The position numbers were made by a program, and so were the translations under genes. Of a stretch of 64,000 bases of DNA, positions 1 to 9,087 are shown piece by piece. The stretch covers positions 434,001 to 498,000 of the forward strand of contig CAWFPP010000003.1 of the NCBI GenBank assembly GCA_963817735.1, written 5' to 3'. Source of the stretch: Bog-473 sp963817735. GTDB lineage: Bacteria > Actinomycetota > Acidimicrobiia > Acidimicrobiales > RAAP-2. Every line of letters starts with the position of its first letter. Within the stretch, counting starts at the first letter, position 1. The notes beneath the pieces were generated by a model that saw only the letters and a list, made by a program, of their open reading frames with translations, ran no database searches and was not told the DNA's origin.

Positions 1-1
1 C

Positions 2-169
2 CTCGTGCTGAGCCTGCGCGGCGGGGACTTCAAGATCGAGAGCGGCCAGGACCTCTCCATCGGCTACGCCGACCACGATGCCGACGTCGTACGCCTCTAC
101 CTCGAGGAGAGCTTCAACTTCCGCGTGCTCGAGCCCGACGCCGCCGTCGCCCTCCGCCTCGGCGACTGA
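2..169 (+). CDS. Encapsulin shell protein, C-terminal fragment (5' end outside window)
   Basis: The last 55 residues of a reading frame that enters from the left edge and stops at TGA 167-169. The segment contains LRGGDF, then GQDLSIGY, then RLYLEESFNFRV and an ending in AVALRLGD. This is the characteristic C-terminal block of family 1 encapsulins (linocin M18-like, HK97-fold shell proteins), where RGGDF and GQDLSIGY are nearly invariant. Such shells self-assemble in the cytoplasm and hold cargo such as DyP peroxidase or ferritin-like proteins. The cargo gene is usually immediately upstream and so lies outside this window; nothing downstream looks like cargo. The family assignment is firm from these motifs, the cargo is unknown. 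Confidence 0.9.
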   Translation, partial: LVLSLRGGDFKIESGQDLSIGYADHDADVVRLYLEESFNFRVLEPDAAVALRLGD

Positions 170-215
170 CCTCGTCGCGAGGGCGGGCCGCCGGGAACGG
201 CGGGCCCGCCGACCG

Positions 216-2641
216 CTAGACCTGACGTCCGCCGGTGCGCCCACCCGAGGCGGCGCGCTGCCGCGGCGGCCGGTGGTGGGCCGGGCACTCGGAGCGCCCG
301 GGGCGCTCGGGATCACCGGTCCGACCGAGGTCACCGGCCGGCCGGCCCGCGCCATTTCGAGGAGCCCGGCGATCTGCCGCGCGTCGACCGGTCCGGAGAA
401 GAGGAACCCCTGCCCGTGGTCGCACCTCTCGCGGCGCAGCCCCTCCAGCTGCTCGTGGGTCTCGATCCCCTCGGCCAGCGTCACCAGCCCCAGTGTGCGT
501 CCGAGCTCAATGAGCGTGTGGATCAGCGCGGCGGCGTCGGGTGAGCGGCTCATGTCCGCCACGAAGGACCGGTCGATCTTCAACACGTCCACCGGGAACT
601 GCCGCAGGTAGGCCAGCGACGAGTACCCGGTGCCGAAGTCGTCGATGGCCACCTTGACGCCGAGCTGCTTCAGGGCGTTGAGCCGGGTCACCGTGGCGAC
701 GGAGTCCCGCATGAGCGTCGACTCGGTGACCTCCAGAATGAGGAGGGCGGGATCGAGCCCGCTGGCCACCAGCGCGTCGCGGACGTCGTCGACCAGGCGG
801 TCGGACTCGAGCTGGCGCATGGAGACGTTGACCGAGACGGTGGCCCGGTGGCCGTGCCGATACCAGGCCGCCGCCTCCCGGCAGGACTCGTTGAGGACCC
901 ACCGGCCGACATCGAGGATGAGGCCCCGCTCCTCGAGGACCGGGATGAAGACGTCCGGCGTGATGGTGCCATTGGTCGGGTGCTCCCAGCGCAGCAGGGC
1001 CTCGACCCCTTGGATCTCGATTCCCTCCAGGTCGAAGATCGGGTGGTAGAGCAGGCTGAACTCGTCGTCGTTGAGCGCCGACTCGAGGTCCGACTTGAGG
1101 GCGAGCCGCTCCTTGGCCGCCGACTGCATGGAGTGCTCGAAGAGCACGGACTGGTCGCGGCCCGCTCCCTTGGCCCGGTACAGGGCGATGTCGGCGTCGC
1201 GCAGGAGATCCTCGGCCGAGGGCCGGTCGCCCACGGCGATGCCGATGCTGGCCGAGACGGTGATCGACATGCCGTCGCTGCCCGGCAGGTGAAACACGGG
1301 CTTGAGCACCTCGTGGACGCGCTCGGCGATCATCTCGGGCCCCCGGGTGAAGGACACGCCTTCGGCCAGAATGACGAACTCGTCCCCCCCGAGCCGGCCG
1401 ACCGTGTCACCCGAGCGCAGAATGCCGAGCAGACGTCCCGCCACCATCTGCAGCAGCTGGTCGCCGGCGCCGTGGCCAAGCGAGTCGTTGGAGTCCTTGA
1501 AGTTGTCGAGGTCGATGAAGAGGGCCGCCACCGGCACGCCTGAGCGCCGGGCCCGCACCAGCATCTGCTGGGCCCGGTCCAAAATGAGCTGACGGTTGGC
1601 CAGTCCGGTCAGCGGGTCATGCAGAGCGCGGAAGGCCAAGAGGGCCTCGAACTTCTTGCGCTCCGTGACGTCGCGGATGTTGGTGACGTAGCCGGCCACG
1701 GAGGGACGGTGGGTCTGATTCGACACCACGGCTTCCACGTCGCGCGATGTCCCGTCCCGGCGCAGCATGCGGAACTCCAAGGTGGCCTTGCCCGAGCCGT
1801 TCTGGAAGTCTCCACCACCGAGCATCTCGACCACGGCATCGACGTCGTCCCGGTGCACGAACTCGGTCGAGACCCGGCCGACGAGCTCCTCGGGCTCGAA
1901 CTGCAGCAGGTCATTGACCGCCGGGGACACGTAGCGGAACACGCCCCCCGCTTCGAGGATCATCGTGACGTCGGAGGAATTCTGAATGAGCGAGCGGAAC
2001 CGGTCCTCGCTCAACCGGACCTCGGTCTCGGCCTCCTCCTTCTGCTCCATGGCGATCTCGTTCTGCTCCATGATGGCGCCGGCCATCCGGATGAGCCAGA
2101 AGAGGACAAAGGCCCCCATGACGGTGAGCGAGGCGGCCGCGGACTTGGTCAGCTCGGACGGCACCCAACCCCGGGTCAGTGCGAACTGGCCGACGGTCAT
2201 GCCGATCAGGCTGACCAGGACGGTCGTGCGCCAGACCCGCGATCCCGCCCGCGCCACGTTCTCGAGTGCGACGAAGACGTAGGCCGCCCACAGGACGGGC
2301 CCCCACCCCGTGAGGTAGATCGCCACGGTCACCGTCGTGACCTGGCAGACCACCCGCAGGTCGAGGGAGAAGCGGCTCGGACGGGCCGTGGAGTAGAAGT
2401 CGGCCGCCGCGTTCACGAGGGCGATCCCGGCGAAGACGCAGAGCCACACCCACCACCGCTCCTGGGCCACGTAGCCGAACCGCATGAGGACCAGGATCAC
2501 GCCGAACGCGACCGGCCCGATGAGGTAGCCCACCTTGGTCGGATTCAGCGTGCGTCGCACCGTCGACGGAGCCTGAACCGGAAGCTCGGGCCAGTCGCCG
2601 CCGGCGGACGTGCTCGCGGCATCCTGAGAAGCCAGCGCCAT
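216..2641 (-). CDS. Membrane-anchored PAS-GGDEF-EAL cyclic-di-GMP protein
   Basis: Starts at ATG 2641 with a G-rich stretch just upstream. About six hydrophobic segments lie in residues 35-205 (a MASE-like sensor), followed by a short charged helix rich in MEQ, a PAS domain (about 228-345), a GGDEF domain with intact RLGGDEF at about residue 418, and an EAL domain with VEALLRW (about 545) and DDFGTGYSS (about 666). Both catalytic signatures are intact, so it could make and break c-di-GMP; in many such hybrids only one activity dominates. The EAL fold ends near base 350. This frame has no stop before the left window edge, so it would run antisense through the encapsulin gene. A one-base slip would use the TAG at 216-218, and I put the end there provisionally. 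Confidence 0.85.
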
Positions 2642-2785
2642 GTCCCCCGCTTTGTTCGATGAGCTCAGTCCCCTTGTATCGTCAGCTCACCCCCCCGACT
2701 TGATCGCTGCCCCGGGCCGCCGGCCCGTACCCGGAGCCCGTGAACAGGGGCCTTCAACTGGGGGGACGCTGTGCGAAGGGTCGGC

Positions 2786-3568
2786 TCAGGCACCGCGGTC
2801 GGGCGGGCCGAACACCGCGTCGAGCCACGTCGCCGTCTCTTCGAAGGTGGCGCCGCGCCCGCTGATCATGTCCATGTGCCCGACGCCCGGGAGCGGGACG
2901 TAGACGGCGGGGTCACCGGCCGCCGCCGCCGCCGCCGCGTAGCGCTCGCTGAGCGACGGTGGGACCGAGTCGTCCGCCAGACCGTGCAGCAGGAACTGCG
3001 GCTTGCCGATGGGGAGGAGTGCCGCCGGGGAGCCCAGCCGGTAGCGCTCCGGGACGTCGTCGGGTCCACCGCCCATGAGGGCGTCCACCGCTCCGCGCCC
3101 GACGCCCTCTCGTGCCGCGGCCTCGAGGTCCACCACCCCGGCCAGGGATGCACCGGCCACCACGTCGACCGCCACCGCCGGCCGCTGGGGGTCTCCGGTC
3201 GACCGCGTCGAAGCCGCCCACAGCGCCAGATGCCCTCCGGCCGAATGGCCGCAGGTCGCCACCCGCTGGAGATCCACGCCGTCGACCCCGGCCAGCGCGT
3301 CGATCGCGTCCGAGACATCCTCGAAGGTCCCGGGCCAGCCGCCAGGGCCGAAGCGCCCGACGCGTCGGTACTCAATGTTGTAGGCCATCCACCCCCGGCC
3401 CGTGACCGCCCGCGCCAGCCGGTGCATGAGCGACTTCGTGTACTGCTGGCGCCAGAAGCCGCCGTGGATCAGCACGACGACGGGCACCGGTCCCTCCGGC
3501 GCGACCGGCCGCCAGACCTCGGCCACCTGCGCCCGCTCGCTGCCGTAGCGAACCGTCTCCGGGCTCAT
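2786..3568 (-). CDS. Alpha/beta hydrolase, kynurenine formamidase/esterase-like
   Basis: About 260 residues from ATG 3568. An oxyanion-hole HGGFW motif lies near residue 35, a nucleophile elbow GHSAGGHLA is in mid protein, an Asp-containing HGLADDSVPP lies near the C-terminus, and the His is in GVGHMDM. This is the layout of the BD-FAE/kynurenine formamidase-like branch of the alpha/beta hydrolases (cytosolic ester or amide hydrolysis). The start overlaps the stop of the upstream gene as ATGA if a one-G slip near 3627 is assumed. As read, the two genes form one continuous 502-codon frame. I favour two translationally coupled genes; substrate unknown. Confidence 0.8.
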   Translation of the reverse strand: MSPETVRYGSERAQVAEVWRPVAPEGPVPVVVLIHGGFWRQQYTKSLMHRLARAVTGRGWMAYNIEYRRVGRFGPGGWPGTFEDVSDAIDALAGVDGVDLQRVATCGHSAGGHLALWAASTRSTGDPQRPAVAVDVVAGASLAGVVDLEAAAREGVGRGAVDALMGGGPDDVPERYRLGSPAALLPIGKPQFLLHGLADDSVPPSLSERYAAAAAAAGDPAVYVPLPGVGHMDMISGRGATFEETATWLDAVFGPPDRGA

Positions 3569-4294
3569 GGCAGCAGCAGGACGGCGCGCGCATGGCGCAC
3601 GACCGCGGCGCGTCGGCGCAACACCCGCGCGCACGACCTCCGGGCGGGCCGCCAGGTTGCGGGCGCCCTCGACCATGCCCCCGATCCGCTGCACCCGCTC
3701 GAGCAGCCGCACCGCGACGTAGCCGCAGAGCGGCGCGGCCACCGCCGCGCCGAGACCGGCCCAGGGTCCGTAGGCCCGGCCGACGAGCACTCCCACCGCG
3801 GCATAGGTGAGCGTGAACAGGACGAGGCAACCCAGGAGCTTCACGGTGGCCTTGATCCCCTCGTTGGTCGGCCGCTTCGCCACCTGCTTCATGATCTGGA
3901 ACGGGACGAGGTGCACCGCCAGGCCGACCGCGGCAGGCGGCACGGCGGCGGCGACCTTCAGCGCCGACCACACGACCGCGGCGTGGAGACGGTGCCGGCG
4001 GTCGCCCGCCACGAGCTGGGCGTCGTTCACGCCCAGCAGGGTGAGGTCTCGCTCATAGGTCGCAAAGTCTACGAAGAGGTCCCGGAGCGACGCGGGGGAT
4101 GCGTCCTGCGTGGCCGCCAGGCGCGCCGCCACCTCGACCTGGCCGGCGAGGTCGACGTCGGCGCTCCCGGACTCCTCCGGCGTGCGGACGACCACGGCGG
4201 CGAGGCGGCAGAGCTCTTCGGTCTGCGCCCACGAGGAGTACGTGGGAGTGACCCGGGAGAGCTGTGCTTCCAGGTCGGCGGTGACGGCGCGCAC
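3565..4294 (-). CDS. Acyltransferase C-terminal region lacking the catalytic domain (likely remnant)
   Basis: Begins at GTG 4294, directly after an in-frame TGA. The roughly 240 residues resemble the helical C-terminal half of actinobacterial glycerol-3-phosphate/PlsC-type acyltransferases: an N-terminal helix pair, a YERDLTLLG segment, then two membrane-associated helices (about 110-190) with KRPTNEGIKATVKLLG. The PlsC catalytic block (an HX4D motif) should be N-terminal but is absent, and the 227 bases upstream encode no candidate for it. The last 20 or so codons are best read in the next frame, ending at TGA 3565-3567, which needs removal of one G in a GGG run near 3627. It is either a truncated pseudogene or a stand-alone helical protein; truncation is my preference. 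Confidence 0.55.
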
Positions 4295-4390
4295 GGTGGT
4301 CGACGCGGTAGCATTGACCAGTCAGCGACCCGGCGCATCGGTCGATCGTCAGACGGTGCACGCCCGCCGCCTGCTCCGACTTCGACAGGG

Positions 4391-4409
4391 GTCACAGACG
4401 TGTTGTGAC
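4391..4409. promoter_or_regulatory. Inverted repeat upstream of a substrate-binding protein gene
   Basis: GTCACA-N7-TGTGAC is a perfect 6-bp inverted repeat in the 227-base spacer between two divergent genes, about 113 bases before the start at 4522. A TATGGT hexamer at 4436-4441 could be the -10 element. The arms are in the opposite order to a CRP site (TGTGA-N6-TCACA), so this is not called a CRP box. A dimeric regulator is plausible; the rest of the spacer shows nothing recognisable. Confidence 0.4.
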
Positions 4410-4521
4410 GCCGAGATTTCTGGATGTCGGGTTGGTATGGTGCCGGGGCACACAAGAACGGTTCTGATTTCCGGGGGGAAACAGGGCGCAGCAACCGCGT
4501 TGTGCGGACGGGGGTTGGGCC

Positions 4522-5902
4522 ATGGCAAGGATCACTGGCACGAGGGCAGTGGGGGCGGCCCTGTTGCTCACAGCACTCATCGCGAGCGGCGTGCTGCTCA
4601 CCCCGGCGACGAGCGGCGCATCGTCGTCGACCGAGACGTTCGGCACACTGCCGTCGCCGTGCGGCCATGGACATGCCACAGGTGCCACCGAGCAGGGCGT
4701 CACCGACTCCACCATCAACATCGCCTACGGCGACGACCGGGGGTTCTCGGGCAGCCCCGGGCTCGACCAGGAGATGGGGGACGCGGTCAAGGCGATGATC
4801 GCCTGGTGCGACGCCCAGGGGGGCATCAACGGCCGCAAAATCGTGGGCGACTACTACGACTCCGCGGTGACGAATGTCGGCTCGGTGATGACCCAAGCCT
4901 GCAAGACCGACTTCATGCTGGTCGGCGAAGGTTTCGCCCTCGACGGTCTGGCGGAACAGACCCGCCTCGCCTGCAACCTGGCGGCGGTCCCTGGCTTCAC
5001 CGTCTCCCCGGTCGTGGCCAACGCGTACGAGATGTACCAGGCCGCGCCGAACCCGGCGAACGCCAGCCCGGTGTCGATCGCCTACCAGGGGGAGAAGCTC
5101 TTCGGCTCCAAGACGCAGCACGTCGGTCAGTACAACTCGACCCTCTCGACCCAGGAAGCGTCCATGGCCAAGGCCGTCCAGGCCTACACCGACCGCGGGC
5201 TGGAAGTTCGTCAACTGCCCGTTCGAGGTGAACTACAACGGCGAGGCGAACTACACGCCGTTCATGCAGAAGCTGCAGAGCTGCGGGGCGCAGATCATCT
5301 TCAACGATGCCACCCCCGGACCGACCCTGTACGGGGCCCTGCAAGCGGAGAACCAGATCGGCTACAACCCGATCTGGTTGCTGGACGCGGCCGAGTACAC
5401 GGAATCCTTCGCGCAGTGGAACACCAGTGGGCTGGGTAACAACGTCTACGTCCGCATCGGGTTCGAGCCGCTCGAGGCGGCCAAGGTCGTGCCGGCGGTG
5501 GCGCAGTACCTGTCCATCGTGAAGAAATCGGGTGGCCTGACCTCGGCGCTGGGCGAGCAGGCCACGTCGTCCTTCCTGCTGTGGGCCACTGAGGCGAAGG
5601 CCTGCGGCTCCACGCTGACCCGCCAGTGCATGATCAACCACCTCTCGAAGGTGACGACCTGGACCGGCGGCGGGCTCAACGCACCGTCGGACCCAGCCAA
5701 GAACCAGCCCGCGCCGTGCGGGATCCTGATGAAACTCGACAACACCAAGTGGGTGCAGTACTACCCGAAGAAGCTCGGGGAGTTCGACTGCTCACCGAAG
5801 TACATCGTGCCGAACACGGGTTCGGTCATCGGTACCCCGCTCAACGCGCAGGGCTACGCGACCGAGTACGCCACGTGGTCGGTGATCAAGCCCCAGGGCT
5901 GA
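4522..5902 (+). CDS. ABC-type branched-chain amino-acid-like substrate-binding protein (frameshift)
   Basis: The N-terminus is a Sec signal peptide (basic start, hydrophobic stretch to about residue 30, then SGASSS). The mature part has the Peripla_BP_6 pattern, with IAYGDDRG and a segment DAQGGINGRKIV typical of LivJ-like receptors. The frame shifts near 5197-5199: removing one G of the GGG run restores DRGWKFVNCPFEVNYNG and joins the downstream 220-residue part, ending in SVIKPQG. It would capture a hydrophobic or amino-acid-like solute outside the membrane. No permease or ATPase is adjacent; the only Liv transporter in the window is 17 kb away. The indel lies in a homopolymer and is probably a sequencing error. 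Confidence 0.8.
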
Positions 5903-6918
5903 GCCCGACGGGCCATCGGCGCGCGCAGGGCTCTTCCCAACTGCTCGCCACGGCCCGAGATCGAGCCCGGGATAACGCTCCTGCGTCCGGTCGAGCAGGC
6001 GCTCGTTCCAGACCGGGTGACCGGGGGCGGGCCAGCCGAAGAGCGCCAGTTCGCGTGGCGTCGAGCCCTCGACGAAGACGGTCCACTCCGTCCCGGTCGA
6101 TCGGCTCTGCTGGGTGTCGTAGCCGATCCAGTCGGTGACGGCGTTCTTGAAGGCGATGGCGACCACAATGCGCGCACCGGCGCCCGAGCCGAACGGGGCG
6201 CCCCGGTGGTACGTGTCCGACCGGTAGGCCAGATAGGACCCCCGGACGCCCGGCGCCGGCCGCTCGCCGGCATACACCTCGGGATTCCCCGGGGCATGAG
6301 GACGCCGTATGGGTTGTCGATGTGCTCGGTGTCGCGCACCGAGACCAGCCGGGTCGGGTTGTCCTCCTCGGTGACGTCGGTCAGGTAGAGGAATCCCTCC
6401 AGGTTCCACCAGGGTGACTCGCTCGCCGGCGGGAGCCACGAGTGATTCCGGTCGAGGTGCATCGGCTGCTCGTAGTTGGTCACGCCGGCGTACTTGGCGC
6501 TGGCGTGGGCCTGGTAGAGGCGGACGTCGTCGTTGTCGAGTGCCCGCTCGGCGAAATCGACGATGGAGGGGTGCACGCAGACCCGGTTGAGGGCTCCGCT
6601 CCCCGGGAAGGGGAAGGCGGCCATCCACCGCTGCTGGGCGGGGCGGAATCCGGGCCCTCGTCAGGCCACACGAAGGCCTCCTCGGGTTGCTTCGGGCGGC
6701 CCTTCCACTCCTCGTACACGCCCTCGGGGTCGGCGTGCAGATCCTCTGCGCTCGGGAAGATCTCTCCCACGTCGTCGACCAGGGCGTCGATCTCCTCGGT
6801 GCCGACGAGTCCGTCGAGCAGGACCCACCCCTCCGTCGCGCCAGGTCTCGACCTCGGCGTCGGTCGCCCGTCGTGACGTCACGCCGGCGTCATCGGGGAC
6901 GTACGGGTCGGCATCCAT
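5792..6918 (-). CDS. Phytanoyl-CoA dioxygenase (PhyH)-like Fe(II)/2-oxoglutarate oxygenase (three frameshifts)
   Basis: Starts at ATG 6918. Read across three indels (a GGGG run near 6830, near 6655, and near 6296) it gives about 330 residues. The blocks in order are WRDGGWVLLDGLVG, FPSAEDLHADPE, RWMAAFPF, an iron-binding PMHLDRNHSW (HxD), and the distal YHRGAPFG with RIVVAIAF. This is the PhyH-type double-stranded beta-helix fold, which hydroxylates acyl-CoAs or small molecules using 2-oxoglutarate. The stop is uncertain: the frame that follows the last core block ends at 5792, antisense to the end of the binding-protein gene, while another frame ends at 5886. No operon partner is evident. 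Confidence 0.65.
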
Positions 6919-7012
6919 CGGTCATTCCTCATCGGCCTCGACCAAGGTAATCAGCGATGGCGCGGCTCGCTCGGGGCTCGGTTTCGAGGACCACGCCCTC
7001 CGTATCGTCGAA

Positions 7013-7474
7013 TCAGCCGGAGCCGCCAGGATCATCCGCCGCCGGCTGATGATCCTCCAGCGCCTTCACCAGCAGACGACGGAACTCCGCCCGCTCCGGA
7101 CCGCTCAAGCCGCTGAGGATCTCGTCCTCGATACTCCCCTGCGCCGCCTCGGCCTGCTCGAGCGCCTCGAGGCCGGCGACGGTGATGTCGACGAGATGGC
7201 GGCGCCGGTCGGCCGGGTCGCGCCGGCGCTCCACGTACTCGAGGTCCTCGAGGTCGTTGAGGACGAGGACGCCCGTGTTGGAGTCCATGGAGAGCTGCTC
7301 GGCCATGACCTGCTGGGAGACACCCGGATGGTCGCGCAGGTAGGCCAGGGTGACCATGTTCCTGAGGTTCATGCCGACCAGTTCGATGGAGCTGCGCAGG
7401 AAGACGGCCCGGGACAGCCGGGTCAGGAGCACGATCGTCCCCGTGGTGGAGCGGGCCGCGGCTCGAGGGCTCAC
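7013..7474 (-). CDS. MarR-family transcriptional regulator
   Basis: 153 residues from GTG 7474, the start that gives normal MarR length. A winged helix-turn-helix lies in mid-protein: LAYLRDHPGVSQQVMAEQL, then the wing with ERRRDPADRRRHLVDIT, which matches the conserved DxRxxxxxLT-type motif. It is divergent from an efflux MFS gene with a palindrome in the roughly 60-base spacer. This is the classic arrangement for a MarR protein that represses its neighbouring pump and itself and is released by a ligand. Ligand unknown. Confidence 0.85.
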   Translation of the reverse strand: MSPRAAARSTTGTIVLLTRLSRAVFLRSSIELVGMNLRNMVTLAYLRDHPGVSQQVMAEQLSMDSNTGVLVLNDLEDLEYVERRRDPADRRRHLVDITVAGLEALEQAEAAQGSIEDEILSGLSGPERAEFRRLLVKALEDHQPAADDPGGSG

Positions 7475-7516
7475 GGCTCCGAGCCTACCTGTACGGCTGC
7501 ATCGATCACCGCTATA

Positions 7517-7542
7517 GGATAGTCCCGAAATCATGACTATCC
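7517..7542. promoter_or_regulatory. Candidate MarR operator between regulator and MFS pump
   Basis: GGATAGTC at 7517-7524 and GACTATCC at 7535-7542 form a perfect 8-bp inverted repeat with a 10-base gap. A TAGGAT hexamer at 7515-7520 fits an actinobacterial -10 element overlapping the left arm. It lies between the divergent marR-like and pump genes, so occupancy would block both. Confidence 0.6.
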
Positions 7543-9044
7543 AAGAGGTGGGGACCATTCCCAGGACTCCGGCGGGGTCGGCGACCGCCGCCGCTGGATA
7601 GCCCTGGTCGTCGTCTGCCTGGCCATGTTCATGAACGCCCTCGACGGCTCCATCGTCAACGTGGCGCTGCCCGACATCCAGAAGAGCCTGCTCTTCAGCC
7701 AGTCCGGGCTGACCTGGGTCGTCGACGCCTACCTCATCTCCTTCGGCAGCTTCCTCCTTCTCGCCGGGCGCCTCGGCGACCTGGTCGGCCGCAAGAAGGT
7801 CTTCCTGGCCGGGGTGACCCTCTTCACCCTGGCGTCCATCGTCTGTGGATCGGCCGACAGCCAGACCATGCTGATTGTCGTCCCGGTTCGTGCAGGGCAT
7901 CGGCGGGGCGCTGTCCTCCTCCGTGATCGTCGCCATCATCGTCACCGAGTTCCCGAGCGCGCTGGAGCGGGGCAAGGCCATGAGCGCCTACGTCTTCGTC
8001 GCCGTGGGTGGCGGCTCCATCGGGCTGTTCGCCGGCGGCGTGCTGACCCAGTTCCTGAGCTGGCACTGGATCTTCTTCGTGAATGTGCCTATCGGCATCA
8101 CCACGCTGATCCTCGGCCGATTCCTCATTGTGGAGAACATCGGCCTGGGCATCAAACAGGGCGTCGACTGGGTCGGGTCCGCACTGGTGACCTTGTCGGT
8201 CATGGTGGCGATCTACGCCATCGTCACGGTGACCAACTACGGCTGGGCGTCCACCCACACCTACCTCTACGTCGGCATCGCGCTGGCGCTGTTCGTCGCG
8301 TTCGTGGTGCTGGAGTCGAAGCTGTCGAATCCCATCATGCCGCTGCGGATCTTCAAGCTGCGCACGCTCACCGGCTCGAGCGTCATCCGGGGCCTGCTCA
8401 TCACGGGCATGTTCTCGACGTTCTTCATCGGTGCCCTCTTCTTCGAGCACGTACTGCACTACAGCCCCCTCAAGACCGGGTTGGCCTTCCTTCCCCAGGC
8501 CCTCATGATGGGGCTCCTCTCGACCGGCATCACGGCGAAGCTCGTGAACCGCTTCGGGGCGAAGATCGTGATGTACCCGGGCATGCTCCTCGCCGTCGGC
8601 GGATTGCTCCTGTTCGCGTCGGCGGGACCGCATGCGGGCTACTTCCCGCGCATCTTCTTCGGCTTTCTCATGCTGGGAGCGGGGGCCGGACTGTCGTTCA
8701 TGCCGCTGCTCCAGATCGGCATGTCGGAGATCCCCAACGCGGACGCCGGACTCGGGTCCGGCGTGGTCAACGTCTCCCAGCAGATGGCCGGTGCCATCGG
8801 CCTGGCCGTGTTGAGCACCGTCGCGGCGAACCGGACCAAATCCCTGCTTGCCTCCGGCCACGCCGCCGTCCACTCGCTGACGCTCGGCTACCAGCTGGCG
8901 CTCTACCTCGCCGCGGCCTGCGTCCTGCTGGGCCTGCTGGTCTCGCCCTTCCTGCTCGGGACCAACGAGTCACCCGAGGAGCAGAAGAGGCATATCGAAG
9001 AGAACATGCAGAGCCCCGAGGCGATGGAGCACCTCGTTCTCTGA
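7533..9044 (+). CDS. MFS drug-efflux transporter, DHA2 (EmrB/QacA) family (frameshifts)
   Basis: An inner-membrane proton-coupled exporter with about 14 predicted helices. TM1 carries MFMNALDGSIVNVALPDIQ and the next loop carries the GRLGDLVGRKKVFL motif A, both typical of DHA2 pumps. The frame changes near 7880, where PVRAG should read RFVQGIGGA (motif B/C region). The rest runs intact to the stop at 9044. The N-terminus is uncertain. ATG 7533 is in another frame and needs a one-base slip near 7590 to join RRRWIALVVV; the first in-frame ATG is 7625, which would cut TM1. Divergent from the MarR gene that probably controls it. Confidence 0.8.
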
Positions 9045-9087
9045 CGCTGTGGCCGGCACGTGCCGCGCAGACCTCCCGAGTGTCACC

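Noticed and set aside
2771..4408. 545-codon open frame on the plus strand
   Set aside because: Arg/His/Pro-rich product without domains, antisense to a hydrolase with full catalytic motifs; a GC-rich shadow frame.
4391..4409. CRP/FNR binding site
   Set aside because: The half-sites are in the inverse order of TGTGA-N6-TCACA, so it is listed only as an inverted repeat.
5190..5202. Programmed ribosomal frameshift in the binding-protein gene
   Set aside because: No slippery heptamer or downstream pseudoknot is evident, and the slip is a simple extra G in a G run, as at many other places in this window.
4069..5214. 381-codon minus-strand frame over the start of the binding-protein gene
   Set aside because: Antisense to a signal peptide and conserved receptor domain; no recognisable domain in the frame itself.
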